This document shows positions 1 to 11,003 of a stretch of 64,000 nt of DNA, piece after piece. Position 1 is the first letter of the stretch. Each line of letters starts with the position of its first letter. The stretch is from the NCBI RefSeq assembly GCF_024748615.1, contig NZ_CP087168.1:3410001-3474000 (forward strand), given 5' to 3'. Source of the DNA: Pseudomonas sp. B21-048. Lineage in GTDB: Bacteria; Pseudomonadota; Gammaproteobacteria; Pseudomonadales; Pseudomonadaceae. The notes under the pieces are model-generated. The model was not told where the DNA came from. It ran no database searches and saw only the letters and a program-made list of their open reading frames with translations. The position numbers and the translations under genes were made by a program.

Positions 1-244
1 GCACTTGTTTGCAGGTGCCGGCGATCTGCTGCAACACGTTTCGGCGCAGCAGCAGATCGCGGTCGCTGGCGGCTTCCACACCGATGCCATTGGCGCCGCC
101 CATGGCACGAAACAACAGCGCCAGCGGGCGTTGCTGACTGGCCAGTTCAACCCGTGCTTCAGGGAAGTCCGGGCTGGCACGCCGGGTGATGAAACGATGC
201 CAGACACTGCCTACCCACTCTTCCAGTTCGACGGTAAACGCCAT
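1..244 (-). CDS. norD: NorD, nitric oxide reductase activation protein (5' part only)
   Basis: Only the first 81 codons are present; the rest lies beyond the left edge. The translation begins MAFTVELEEWVGSVWHRF and continues with RRASPDFPEARVELA, which matches the N-terminus of NorD as I know it from Pseudomonas. NorD is a VWA-domain partner of the MoxR-type ATPase NirQ/NorQ and is needed for assembly or activation of the cytochrome bc nitric oxide reductase; the VWA domain is outside the window. The start ATG has a purine-rich GGAAGGG ribosome site about 9 bases upstream. The gene follows norB on the same strand after a 78-base gap that contains a terminator-like hairpin. Confidence 0.88.
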   Translation of the reverse strand, partial: MAFTVELEEWVGSVWHRFITRRASPDFPEARVELASQQRPLALLFRAMGGANGIGVEAASDRDLLLRRNVLQQIAGTCKQV

Positions 245-267
245 GATGCTTGCCCTTCCTGGAAACC

Positions 268-298
268 AAAAAAACGGCCCGCTGTATCAGCCGGGCCG
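268..298 (-). terminator. Intrinsic terminator or attenuator between norB and norD
   Basis: On the minus strand the stem CGGCCCG pairs with CGGGCCG across a 10-base loop and is followed directly by seven U residues. This is a textbook rho-independent terminator, placed after the norB stop and before the norD start. It probably ends most norCB transcripts and lets only a fraction read into norD. Confidence 0.75.
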
Positions 299-322
299 AC
301 CTTTTCTAGCCATTGCACTCGT

Positions 323-1753
<1,431 letters not shown>

Positions 1754-2194
1754 TTAGCCCTCCTTGTTTGGCGGCCAGCCATTAGTGTTGATGTTCGAGC
1801 TCCATTTGAGGAACTCGGCGATGTCATCCACCTCCTGCTCGCTCAACTTGAACTGCGGCATCGCTCGCCGGCCCGGTACGCCCAGGGGCTGCATTTTCAT
1901 CCAGGCATGTAGAAAGGGTTTGAAGCCCGCCTCCCCGCCGCGCCGCTGAAACACGTTGCCCAGCTCAGGCGCAAAGTAGGCGCCCTCGCCCAGCAGCGTG
2001 TGGCAGCCGATGCAGTTGTTTTGCTCCCAGACCGTCTTGCCGCGGATCACTGATTCGGTTAACTGCGCTTCATTACTGCGCACTGGGAAGGTCTGTTCCG
2101 TGTGATAGGTCAAGGCCAGGAATATCAGGAAGAAGAAAACGCTTCCCCCGAAGTAGATATTCCTGGCCATGCCTTTGGTGAAGGTCTCTGACAT
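1754..2194 (-). CDS. norC: Nitric oxide reductase subunit C (membrane-anchored cytochrome c)
   Basis: This 146-residue monoheme cytochrome c subunit of cNOR passes electrons from periplasmic donors to NorB. A single transmembrane anchor at about residues 12-30 is followed by a periplasmic domain with the heme site CIGCH (Cys61, Cys64, His65). A later Met in GRRAMPQF is a likely axial ligand. The start MSETFTKG was chosen because it gives the usual family length and follows an AGGAAGCGACC ribosome site. An in-frame start 14 codons further upstream would leave almost no 5' leader after the predicted transcription start. It is the first gene of norCB. Confidence 0.96.
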   Translation of the reverse strand: MSETFTKGMARNIYFGGSVFFFLIFLALTYHTEQTFPVRSNEAQLTESVIRGKTVWEQNNCIGCHTLLGEGAYFAPELGNVFQRRGGEAGFKPFLHAWMKMQPLGVPGRRAMPQFKLSEQEVDDIAEFLKWSSNINTNGWPPNKEG

Positions 2195-2222
2195 GGTCGC
2201 TTCCTCTTTGCTTGGCCTGCCC

Positions 2223-2264
2223 ATGATAGGAAGCAAGGCTTGAAAGCTGCTTGATGGCGATCAA
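2223..2264 (-). promoter_or_regulatory. FNR/ANR/DNR-dependent promoter of norCB
   Basis: A perfect FNR-family box, TTGATGGCGATCAA, lies at 2251-2264. On the minus strand a good -10 hexamer, TATCAT, lies at 2223-2228. This is exactly where it should be if the box is centred 41.5 bases upstream of a start near 2216 (class II FNR geometry). In Pseudomonas the NO-responsive regulator DNR, acting below ANR, normally uses such boxes for nor genes; which regulator binds here is inferred. Confidence 0.88.
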
Positions 2265-2310
2265 GAAAGGCAGATGGTTTGGGTCAGGTATTGGCATCAG
2301 GACCCCAGGT

Positions 2311-2473
2311 ACCAACCTGTGGCGAGGGAGCTTGCTCCCGCTGGGCCGGGCTGGCGCTCCAGCGCGCAGCGGCCCTAAAAACAGTCACCGCGAATATTCA
2401 GATAGAAAGCAGGCACAGGTTTTACGGCTGCTTCGCAACCGAGCGGGAGCAAGCTCCCTCGCCACAGGTTGGC
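2311..2473. repeat. REPIN: two inverted REP sequences between norC and norF
   Basis: The arm at 2311-2342 contains GTGGCGAGGGAGCTTGCTCC, and its reverse complement recurs at 2442-2473, so two REP palindromes face each other across about 100 bases. This is the REPIN layout common in intergenic regions of fluorescent pseudomonads. A related single REP is at 50015-50045. The element abuts the norF stop codon and separates norF from the norC promoter, so it may also end the nirQ-norE-norF message. Confidence 0.85.
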
Positions 2474-2730
2474 TAGCCGACCAACACCAGCGTCAGCCCC
2501 ACAACGACTGCCAACACCAACGCCCAGCTCACCATCAACCCGCGCCACAATCGCGGGGCATGGCGCATTTCCATGAAGCCATCGGCAATCAACCAGGCCT
2601 TGCCGACCGCCACCAGCAAAATGGCCACCGACAGCAGCCACGTCGCGCCCATCTGTGCCAGCAGCACCGTGCACACGCTTAACGTGGCCAGCGCTGCCCA
2701 GCAGACCAGCAAAAACCTGGAAGCCGACAT
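2473..2730 (-). CDS. norF: NorF-like small membrane protein (NOR accessory)
   Basis: This 85-residue hydrophobic protein has three likely transmembrane segments, separated by a short charged loop (FMEMRHAPRLWRG). Position, size and topology match NorF-like proteins, which resemble cytochrome oxidase subunit IV and sit next to norE in nor clusters. The exact function is not established; a role in full NOR activity or assembly is inferred from context. The start MSASRFLL was chosen because it lies 11 bases after the norE stop, with a GGAGGTTCTG ribosome site. The stop codon overlaps the adjoining REPIN. Confidence 0.72.
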   Translation of the reverse strand: MSASRFLLVCWAALATLSVCTVLLAQMGATWLLSVAILLVAVGKAWLIADGFMEMRHAPRLWRGLMVSWALVLAVVVGLTLVLVG

Positions 2731-2741
2731 CAGAACCTCCG

Positions 2742-3329
2742 TCAATTCAGAACGTAGACCAGCGGAAACAGCACGACCCAGATCAGATCGACCATGTGCC
2801 AATACAGCACACCCGATTCAAGCCCGCTTCGGTTGGCGGCGTTGTACAGGCCACGACGGCAACGCTCGGCCAGCCATCCGAGAATGACCATGCCGAGCAG
2901 TACATGGAGAAAATGAAAACCGGTGAGGATCCAGTAGAGGGTGAAAAACGTGTTGTGCTCCATGCCCAGCCCCGAGGCCAGCAAGTGTCGGTATTCCGTG
3001 ACCTTCAACACCACGTAGACACTGGCGGCAAGCAACGCTGCCAGCAGGTAGACAGCGCCGTGGCGAGACCGGGAGCGCTTGACTTGCTCCTGGGCCAATG
3101 CGGCGAACAGCCCGGCGGTGAGCAGGCTCAGGGTCATCGCCAGGCCGGTAGAGGTGTTGAGCAACATTCGGCTTTCGCCGAACAGCTGCGGCTTGAGTGC
3201 CTGGGTCACGGCGAACGCCAGAATCAGGATGGCGAACACCGACAGCTCGGCCAGAATGAAAAACCACATGGCCAGATCACCCGGCAAGTGACCCGGTGCA
3301 ACGCGTCTGGACTCAGCCGAAGTGGACAT
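2742..3329 (-). CDS. norE: NorE, cytochrome c oxidase subunit III-like protein
   Basis: This 195-residue polytopic membrane protein of the heme-copper oxidase subunit III family has five or six hydrophobic segments. The typical subunit III patterns are present: GDLAMWFFILAEL near the N-terminus and HFLHVLLGM with YWHMVDLIWVVLFPLVY at the C-terminus. NorE-type proteins accompany nirQ and norCB in denitrifiers and support NOR activity but are not catalytic. The gene begins within the last 17 bases of nirQ, so translation is probably coupled. ATG at 3329 is preferred over an adjacent in-frame TTG at 3332. Confidence 0.87.
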   Translation of the reverse strand: MSTSAESRRVAPGHLPGDLAMWFFILAELSVFAILILAFAVTQALKPQLFGESRMLLNTSTGLAMTLSLLTAGLFAALAQEQVKRSRSRHGAVYLLAALLAASVYVVLKVTEYRHLLASGLGMEHNTFFTLYWILTGFHFLHVLLGMVILGWLAERCRRGLYNAANRSGLESGVLYWHMVDLIWVVLFPLVYVLN

Positions 3330-4104
3330 CAACCACGCCCATCAGCGCCGCAACCGTCAACGGATCATCGCTCAGCGGCTCGGCCAGGCAGGCCATGCAC
3401 GCTTCACGCGGGCTCATACCGGAGCGGATCATTCGCGCGGTAAAAATCAGCAGCCGCGTCGAGGCGACTTCCTCAAGATCATGTTGATCCAGCCTTCGCA
3501 GGGCCTGCCCCAGCCTGACCACTTGCGCCGCCAGCGTGCTGTCCACCTGAGCTTCCCGGGCGACAATGCGCTCTTCATCGGCCGCCGGCGGATAACCGAA
3601 ACGCATCGCCACGAAGCGTTGGCGGGTGCTGGGTTTCATGCCTTTGAGCAGGTTCTGGTAGCCGGGGTTGTACGACACCACCAGCATGAATGATGGCGGC
3701 GCCTGCAGCACTTCGCCGGTGCGTTCCAGGAACAACTCGCGACGATCGTCGGCCAGTGGATGCAGTACGACCACGGTGTCCTGCCGCGCCTCGACCACTT
3801 CGTCCAGATAGCAAATACCACCTTCACGTACCGCGCGGGTCAATGGCCCATCCTGCCACCAGGTGCCCTGGGCACCGATCAGATGGCGGCCAATCAGGTC
3901 GGCGGCGCTCAGATCGTCATGGCAAGCCACGGTGTACAGCGGCAGTTTCAGCCGATGGGCCATGTGCTGGACAAAGCGGGTCTTGCCGCACCCCGTCGGG
4001 CCTTTGATCAGCACCGGCATGCCGTGTCGCCAGGCTTGCTCGAACAGTGCCTCCTCATTATTGAGCGGTTGATAGAAGGGTTCACAAGACTGGATTCGGT
4101 CCAT
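3313..4104 (-). CDS. nirQ: NirQ/NorQ, MoxR-family AAA+ ATPase
   Basis: This 263-residue AAA+ ATPase acts with the VWA protein NorD to activate NO reductase (and, in Pseudomonas, to balance nitrite and NO reduction). The Walker A motif is GPTGCGKTRF near residue 35, the Walker B is ICYLDEV near residue 95, and a sensor-like VVSYNPGYQN follows. The length is normal for NirQ/NorQ/CbbQ proteins. It is the first gene of nirQ-norE-norF and diverges from nirS across a 199-base interval with one FNR-type box that can serve both directions. Confidence 0.94.
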   Translation of the reverse strand: MDRIQSCEPFYQPLNNEEALFEQAWRHGMPVLIKGPTGCGKTRFVQHMAHRLKLPLYTVACHDDLSAADLIGRHLIGAQGTWWQDGPLTRAVREGGICYLDEVVEARQDTVVVLHPLADDRRELFLERTGEVLQAPPSFMLVVSYNPGYQNLLKGMKPSTRQRFVAMRFGYPPAADEERIVAREAQVDSTLAAQVVRLGQALRRLDQHDLEEVASTRLLIFTARMIRSGMSPREACMACLAEPLSDDPLTVAALMGVVDVHFG

Positions 4105-4185
4105 GGGCTGTCTGTTCCAAAAGCGGATTCAAGTCACACGCTACGGGCCCCTGCGACAACCTGGCAAGTGACATGGCCGGCAAAC

Positions 4186-4199
4186 TTGATCCCGGTCAA
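4186..4199. promoter_or_regulatory. FNR/ANR/DNR box shared by nirQ and nirS
   Basis: TTGATCCCGGTCAA fits the FNR-family consensus TTGAT-N4-RTCAA. It is the only such site between the divergent nirQ and nirS genes. Toward nirS, a possible -10 (CATAGC, 4221-4226) is placed as expected for a box near -41.5. I recall that P. aeruginosa uses one nearly identical box for both directions. Confidence 0.85.
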
Positions 4200-4225
4200 G
4201 CAAGCATTGGCCTGCTCGGGCATAG

Positions 4226-5986
<1,761 letters not shown>

Positions 5987-6010
5987 GCTCCATCAATGCA
6001 AGGAATCCCC

Positions 6011-6325
6011 ATGAAAAATATTCTGTTTTCACTGTTCGCCCTGACCGCTGCGCTGAGTGTGCAGCCGGCCATGGCCCAAGACGGCCAGGAGCTGTTCAAG
6101 AGCAAACCCTGCGCCGCCTGCCATTCCATCGACACCAAGCTGGTCGGCCCGGCGCTCAAGGATGTCGCGGCCAAGAACGCTGGCGTGGCCGGGGCCGTGG
6201 ATACCCTGGCCAGCCACATCAAGAACGGTACGCAAGGCAACTGGGGCCCGATGCCCATGCCGGCCAACCCGGTGACGGATGAAGAAGCGAAGACACTTGC
6301 AACCTGGGTCCTGAGTCTCAAATAG
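6011..6325 (+). CDS. nirM: Cytochrome c-551, electron donor to NirS
   Basis: This 104-residue periplasmic monoheme cytochrome c of the c-551 class is the classic electron donor to cytochrome cd1. A signal peptide (about residues 1-22, ending AMAQ) is followed by the heme site CAACH at residues 34-38. The axial-ligand loop GPMPMPAN lies near the C-terminus, and the mature length of about 82 residues is typical. The start MKNILFS was preferred over an in-frame ATG five codons earlier because AAGGAA is well spaced from it and the signal peptide then begins normally. It lies between nirS and nirC in one operon. Confidence 0.96.
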   Translation: MKNILFSLFALTAALSVQPAMAQDGQELFKSKPCAACHSIDTKLVGPALKDVAAKNAGVAGAVDTLASHIKNGTQGNWGPMPMPANPVTDEEAKTLATWVLSLK

Positions 6326-6341
6326 CCAACTGGAGGGCGTC

Positions 6342-6668
6342 ATGAAGGTTTATCGACACGCTGCGATTCTGGCGGCCCTCCTCCTCTTTTGCGCGACCTC
6401 GGTTGCGGCGCCTGACGCCAAGCGTCAGGCCCAACTTGAACACCTGCTGGCCCAGGACTGCGGCGCCTGCCATGGGCTGCACATGACCGGCGGGCTGGGT
6501 CCCGACCTGACCCGCGCAACGCTGGCGGGCAAATCCAGGGACAGCCTGATAGCCACCGTCACCCAAGGCCGGCCCGGCACCGCGATGCCCGGTTGGGCCC
6601 CGCTGCTCAGCCCGGACGACATCCGTTGGCTGGTCGATCTTCTTCTCCAGGGATATCCCGCACCATGA
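6342..6668 (+). CDS. nirC: Cytochrome c55X (NirC)
   Basis: This 108-residue small periplasmic cytochrome c has a signal peptide ending near VAAPDA, one heme site CGACH at residues 40-44 and a possible Met ligand in GTAMPGW. In Pseudomonas NirC is encoded within the nir operon and is thought to donate electrons to NirS or to act in the last steps of heme d1 maturation; the exact role is less certain than that of nirM. Its stop codon overlaps the nirF start (ATGA), so the two are translationally coupled. An upstream TGGAGGGCGTC ribosome site supports the start. Confidence 0.93.
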   Translation: MKVYRHAAILAALLLFCATSVAAPDAKRQAQLEHLLAQDCGACHGLHMTGGLGPDLTRATLAGKSRDSLIATVTQGRPGTAMPGWAPLLSPDDIRWLVDLLLQGYPAP

Positions 6669-7843
6669 TCCGTTCAACCCTGCTTTTAGCGGCGACCGGG
6701 CTGTTGTTGTCCGCGTGTGTTCAGCCACCGTTGCGTGGCACCGGCGATCTGGGGGTGGTGGTGGAGCGCGCCACCGGCAGCGTGCAAATCATTGAAAGCG
6801 ACACCCGCACGGCACTGGCCCGACTCGAGGGTTTGGGCGATCTGTCCCATGCCTCGGTGGTGTTTTCCCGCGACCAGCGTTATGCCTATGTATTCGGTCG
6901 CGACGGCGGGCTGAGCAAAATCGACCTGCTGACCCAACGCATCGATCAACGGGTGATACAGGGCGGTAACAGCATCGGCGGTGCGATCAGTCAGGACGGC
7001 AAGCTCATCGCCGTGTCCAACTACGTGCCCGGCGGGGTCAAGGTGTTCGATGCCGAAACCCTGCAGTTGGTGGCCGATATACCGGCCACGCCCCTGGCCG
7101 ATGGCAGCAAGCGCTCACGGGTGGTCGGCCTGGTCGATGCGCCCGGTCAACGTTTTGTGTTCAGCCTGTTCGATACCGGCGAGATCTGGACCGCCGATTT
7201 CAGTCAGGGCAACACACCGCAAATCAGCCGTTTCACCGACATCGGCCAGCAACCCTACGACGCGCTGATTACCCCGGACGGTCGCTATTACATGGCGGGA
7301 CTGTTCGGCGAAGACGGCATGGCGCAACTCGACCTCTGGCATCCGGAACGCGGGGTGCAGCGGGTGCTCGGTGATTACGGACGCGGCCAGGCGAAATTGC
7401 CTGTCTACAAAATGCCGCACCTTGAGGGTTGGGCCGTTGCCGACAATCAAGCCTTCGTGCCCGCCGTCGGCCGTCATCAGGTGCTGGTGATGGATTCGCG
7501 CACGTGGAAGCAGACCGCTGCCATCCCGGTGGCCGGCCAACCGGTGTTCGTCACGTCGCGCCCGGACGGTCGGCAGCTGTGGGTCAATTTCGCCTACCCG
7601 GACAACGATCGGGTTCAGGTCATCGACAGCGAAACCCATGCCGTGGTCGCCGATCTGCGGCCAGGGCCAGCGGTGCTGCACATGGAATTCACCGCGCGTG
7701 GCGACCAGTTGTGGTTGTCGTTACGCGATGGCGATCAGGTTCAGGTCTGGGACCCGTACAGCCTGAAGCCGTTGAGCACCCTTCCCGCCACCGCGCCGAG
7801 CGGCATCTTCTTCAGCAGTCGCGCGCAAAAAATGGGCTATTGA
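6665..7843 (+). CDS. nirF: NirF, heme d1 biosynthesis lipoprotein
   Basis: This 392-residue protein is needed for a late step of heme d1 synthesis on the periplasmic side. The N-terminus is a lipoprotein signal with lipobox LSAC (Cys18). The remainder is a beta-propeller resembling the d1 domain of NirS and NirN but without a cytochrome c domain. Recognisable blocks include HASVVFSRDQRYAYVFGRDG and MPHLEGWAVADNQAF. ATG overlaps the nirC stop, and nirD begins two bases after its own stop codon. Its reaction is still debated; heme d1 binding is well supported for the family. Confidence 0.95.
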   Translation: MIRSTLLLAATGLLLSACVQPPLRGTGDLGVVVERATGSVQIIESDTRTALARLEGLGDLSHASVVFSRDQRYAYVFGRDGGLSKIDLLTQRIDQRVIQGGNSIGGAISQDGKLIAVSNYVPGGVKVFDAETLQLVADIPATPLADGSKRSRVVGLVDAPGQRFVFSLFDTGEIWTADFSQGNTPQISRFTDIGQQPYDALITPDGRYYMAGLFGEDGMAQLDLWHPERGVQRVLGDYGRGQAKLPVYKMPHLEGWAVADNQAFVPAVGRHQVLVMDSRTWKQTAAIPVAGQPVFVTSRPDGRQLWVNFAYPDNDRVQVIDSETHAVVADLRPGPAVLHMEFTARGDQLWLSLRDGDQVQVWDPYSLKPLSTLPATAPSGIFFSSRAQKMGY

Positions 7844-7844
7844 A

Positions 7845-8303
7845 ATGAACCTCGACCTGCTCAGCCGCCAACTGATCGACCGCTTCCAGCACGGCATGCC
7901 GCTGTGCGCGGAACCTTATCAGGAGATGGCGCGGATTCTCGGTTGTCCCGTGGCCCAGGTAATGGCTTGCCTGGAAGAAATGGATCAGGCCGGCACCCTC
8001 TCACGGATCGGCCCGGTGTTCGAACACAGTCGCGCCGGGGCCAGCACCCTCGCCGCCCTCGCCGTGCCCGCCGAACGCTTGCAACAGGTTGCCGAGCGCG
8101 TCAGCCAATATCCCGAGGTCAACCATAACTATGCACGGGAGCATTTCTACAACCTGTGGTTTGTGCTGACCGGCCCTGATCGCCAACACATCGAAGGCGT
8201 TCTCGAAGAACTTGAGAAAGACACCGGCCTCATGCCGCTGGATCTGCCGATGTTGACTGCTTACCGCATCGACCTCGGGTTTGCGCTGGGAGAAAGCCTA
8301 TGA
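7845..8303 (+). CDS. nirD: NirD, siroheme decarboxylase subunit
   Basis: This 152-residue AsnC/Lrp-like protein belongs to the NirDLGH complex, which decarboxylates siroheme to 12,18-didecarboxysiroheme on the way to heme d1. The AsnC-like helix-turn-helix half (residues 1-60) is followed by a ligand-binding half containing EVNHNYAREHFYNLWFVL, the His-containing motif shared by the D and G subunits. The stop overlaps the nirL start by four bases, so stoichiometric coupled translation is likely. Despite the AsnC fold there is no reason to think it is a regulator. Confidence 0.93.
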   Translation: MNLDLLSRQLIDRFQHGMPLCAEPYQEMARILGCPVAQVMACLEEMDQAGTLSRIGPVFEHSRAGASTLAALAVPAERLQQVAERVSQYPEVNHNYAREHFYNLWFVLTGPDRQHIEGVLEELEKDTGLMPLDLPMLTAYRIDLGFALGESL

Positions 8304-8815
8304 CGCCGGGGTTGAATCCCAAACAGGCACTGGCGCTGCGTCGGCATCTGGAAGGCGGGTTGCCGCTGGTATTGCGCCCCTATCAGGCCCTCGCCGAACG
8401 GATAAATGCCGACGAAAGTCAGGTGCTCGCACAAATGCACCAATGGCATGAGCAAGGGCTGTTTCGCCGGGTCGGTCTGGTGCTCAACCATCGTGCGCTG
8501 GGTTTTACCGCCAACGCCATGCTGGTGCTGGATGTTCCGGACGCGCTGATCGACGAAGTCGGCCAGCGCCTGGGGCAAGCGCCCGGCATTACGCTCTGCT
8601 ATCAACGGCCGCGGCGCCTGCCGCAGTGGCGCTACAACCTGTTCTGCATGGTTCACGGACGTCAACGTGCGCAAGTCGAGGCGCAGATCCAGGCGTTGCT
8701 GGATGAGCATCTGCTGAGTGATCTGCCCTATCAACTGCTGTTCAGCACCCAGCTTTTCAAACAACGCGGTGGACGCTTTGCACCCTCACCAACAGGCGCC
8801 ACCCCCCATGGATGA
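8300..8815 (+). CDS. nirL: NirL, siroheme decarboxylase subunit
   Basis: This 171-residue AsnC/Lrp-like subunit of the siroheme decarboxylase carries CYQRPRRLPQWRYNLFCMVH, the pattern shared by the L and H subunits and distinct from the D/G pattern. It overlaps nirD by four bases at its start and nirG by eight bases at its end. It acts in the cytoplasm on siroheme made by NirE and the general siroheme pathway. Confidence 0.93.
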   Translation: MTPGLNPKQALALRRHLEGGLPLVLRPYQALAERINADESQVLAQMHQWHEQGLFRRVGLVLNHRALGFTANAMLVLDVPDALIDEVGQRLGQAPGITLCYQRPRRLPQWRYNLFCMVHGRQRAQVEAQIQALLDEHLLSDLPYQLLFSTQLFKQRGGRFAPSPTGATPHG

Positions 8816-9251
8816 CCTCGACCGTCGGCTGATCAACCGCCTGCAACTGGGCCTGCCGCTGGTGCGCCACCCGTGGCAGGCACTGGCCGCCGAACTGGAG
8901 AGCAGCAGCACCGAATTGCTCGATCGCCTCCATGATTTGCTGGAAGACGGCATGCTCACGCGCTTCGGCCCGATGTTCGATATCGAACGCCTCGGCGGCG
9001 CCTTCACCCTCGCGGCGCTGGCGGTACCGGAGGAGCGTTTCGATGAGGTCGCCGAGCAACTGCACGCCCTGCCTGAAGTGGCGCACAACTACCGACGCGA
9101 ACACGCCTGGAACATGTGGTTTGTGCTCGGCTGCCCGACCGAGCAAGGTATCGTCGAAACCCTGCAGCACATCGAAGCCCTGACCGGCCTGCCGCCGCTC
9201 AACTTGCCCAAAGAGGAGACGTACCATGTCGGTCTGTACTTCCCGGTCTGA
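8808..9251 (+). CDS. nirG: NirG, siroheme decarboxylase subunit
   Basis: This 147-residue AsnC/Lrp-like protein is similar to NirD and contains EVAHNYRREHAWNMWFVL. The start MDDLDRRLINRLQ was chosen because it aligns with the first helix of the sister subunits; a longer in-frame extension lies wholly inside nirL. It overlaps nirH by 26 bases, the longest overlap in this run, and shares its role in siroheme decarboxylation with NirD, NirL and NirH. Confidence 0.92.
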   Translation: MDDLDRRLINRLQLGLPLVRHPWQALAAELESSSTELLDRLHDLLEDGMLTRFGPMFDIERLGGAFTLAALAVPEERFDEVAEQLHALPEVAHNYRREHAWNMWFVLGCPTEQGIVETLQHIEALTGLPPLNLPKEETYHVGLYFPV

Positions 9252-9729
9252 AGACACCCTGGCTCAGCGTCTGATCGAGTTGACCCAGGCCGGCCTGCCA
9301 TTGCTGGACGACCCGTGGGCCTGGCTCGCCGAACAGCTGGAGCTGAGCATCGAATCCACCCTGGATTTGCTCAAGCGCTTGCAGGCCGAGGGCGCCATCC
9401 GGCGCATCGCCGCCGTCCCCAACCACTATCGCCTGGGCTATCGCTACAACGGCATGACGGTCTGGGATGTGCGCGACACCGACATGCCGCGCCTCGGGGC
9501 GCTAATCGGTGCGCAACCCTACGTCAGTCATTGCTACCGACGCCCGCGCCGAACCGCGTGGCGCTACAACCTGTTCGCCATGGTCCATGGCCGCAGCCGC
9601 GAGGAAATCGACAGCTACCGCGAACACCTGCGCTACTTGCTGGGCGACGCCTGCGCCGCCGACGAGATGCTGGTGAGCAGTCGCATCCTGAAGAAAACCG
9701 GTTTGCGGCTACCACCAGCGCCACGCTGA
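9226..9729 (+). CDS. nirH: NirH, siroheme decarboxylase subunit
   Basis: This 167-residue AsnC/Lrp-like protein is the L-type partner, with CYRRPRRTAWRYNLFAMVHG. The start MSVCTSRSED lies inside nirG and is preceded by the ribosome site AGAGGAGACGTACC, which decides the start. Together nirD-L-G-H form two D/L-type pairs in tandem, which suggests an ancient duplication of a two-gene unit. The product acts in heme d1 synthesis. Confidence 0.92.
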   Translation: MSVCTSRSEDTLAQRLIELTQAGLPLLDDPWAWLAEQLELSIESTLDLLKRLQAEGAIRRIAAVPNHYRLGYRYNGMTVWDVRDTDMPRLGALIGAQPYVSHCYRRPRRTAWRYNLFAMVHGRSREEIDSYREHLRYLLGDACAADEMLVSSRILKKTGLRLPPAPR

Positions 9730-9755
9730 ACACGCGCGTGTTCAAGGAGATTTGC

Positions 9756-10934
9756 ATGTTGAGGATCAGCCAATACCTGCGTGCCCTGACCGGCCAGACG
9801 CCTGCCCCCAGAACCAGCCCACCGGGCAGCAACCGGCCGCCAGTGGTGATCTGGAATTTGCTCAGGCGCTGCAACCTGACCTGCAAACACTGCTACGCCA
9901 CGTCCGCCGACAGTGTCTTTCGCGACGAACTGGATACGCCCGCCGCGCTGACCGTGATCGACGATCTGCACGATGCTGGCGTGAAGGTACTGATTCTTTC
10001 CGGCGGTGAACCGCTGTTGCGCGACGACCTGTTTGTGCTCAGCGCCTACGCCCGCGACAAGGGTTTCTTTGTCGCGTTGTCCACCAATGGCACGCTGATC
10101 AACGATCAGAACATCACGCAAATCCGCGCGGCGAATTTCGACTATGTAGGGATCAGCATCGATGGCCTGGAAGCCACCCACGATGCGTTCCGCCAACTCA
10201 AGGGCAGCTTCGCCAGTTCCATGCGAGCGATCCGGCTCTGTCGTGAACAAGGCATTCGCGTCGGCCTGCGCACCACCCTGACCCAAGAGAACCATCAACA
10301 ACTGCCCCAATTACTGGCGCTGATGCGCGAGTACGACGTGCAAAAATTTTATCTGTCGCACCTCAACTACAGCGGTCGCGGCAAACGCAGCCGCAAGCTC
10401 GACGCCCGGCAGCAGATGAGCCGCGAAGCGATGACGCTGATCTTCGAACGGGCCTGGGAAGACATCGAGCACGGCCGCGACAGCGATTTTGTCAGCGGCA
10501 ACAACGATGCCGACGCGATTCTCTTGCTGCAATGGGTGGGCCTGCGTCTACCCGAACATTACCCGCGTCTGGAACACATGCTCCGGGCCTGGGGCGGCAA
10601 CGCCTCGGGCAGCGGCATCGCCAACATCGACAACACCGGCGAAGTGCACCCCGACACCTATTGGTGGCAGCACTCGGTGGGCAATGTCCGGCACACGCCG
10701 TTTCGCACACTCTGGCTGGACCAGCCGGACGCTTTGTTGCAGCAGCTGCGTGTGCATCCGCGCGCCGTCGGTGGCCGTTGTGGCCAATGCCGCTGGTTGA
10801 ACATCTGCAACGGCAATACCCGCACCCGCGCCTGGGCCGAAGGCGACCTCTGGGGCCAGGACCCGGGTTGCCACCTCAGCGATGAAGAGATTGGTATGCC
10901 GCCTTTAATGACCATCCCTTGCGTCATGCACTGA
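9756..10934 (+). CDS. nirJ: NirJ, radical SAM heme d1 biosynthesis enzyme
   Basis: This 392-residue radical SAM protein is thought to remove propionate side chains from didecarboxysiroheme during heme d1 synthesis. The cluster motif CNLTCKHC gives CX3CX2C at Cys39, Cys43 and Cys46, and a GGEPLL SAM-binding motif follows. A SPASM-like C-terminal Cys cluster (CGQCRWLNICNGNTR, then CH) can hold a second iron-sulfur cluster. ATG follows TTCAAGGAGATTTGC, a clear ribosome site. A much longer in-frame extension lies inside nirH and is rejected. Confidence 0.95.
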   Translation: MLRISQYLRALTGQTPAPRTSPPGSNRPPVVIWNLLRRCNLTCKHCYATSADSVFRDELDTPAALTVIDDLHDAGVKVLILSGGEPLLRDDLFVLSAYARDKGFFVALSTNGTLINDQNITQIRAANFDYVGISIDGLEATHDAFRQLKGSFASSMRAIRLCREQGIRVGLRTTLTQENHQQLPQLLALMREYDVQKFYLSHLNYSGRGKRSRKLDARQQMSREAMTLIFERAWEDIEHGRDSDFVSGNNDADAILLLQWVGLRLPEHYPRLEHMLRAWGGNASGSGIANIDNTGEVHPDTYWWQHSVGNVRHTPFRTLWLDQPDALLQQLRVHPRAVGGRCGQCRWLNICNGNTRTRAWAEGDLWGQDPGCHLSDEEIGMPPLMTIPCVMH

Positions 10935-11003
10935 AGCACCCGCCTGGCGAGCCATCTGAAAAGGATGGGGCCGGCTCACCTGATGAAGAACCAAGGACGT
11001 CCC

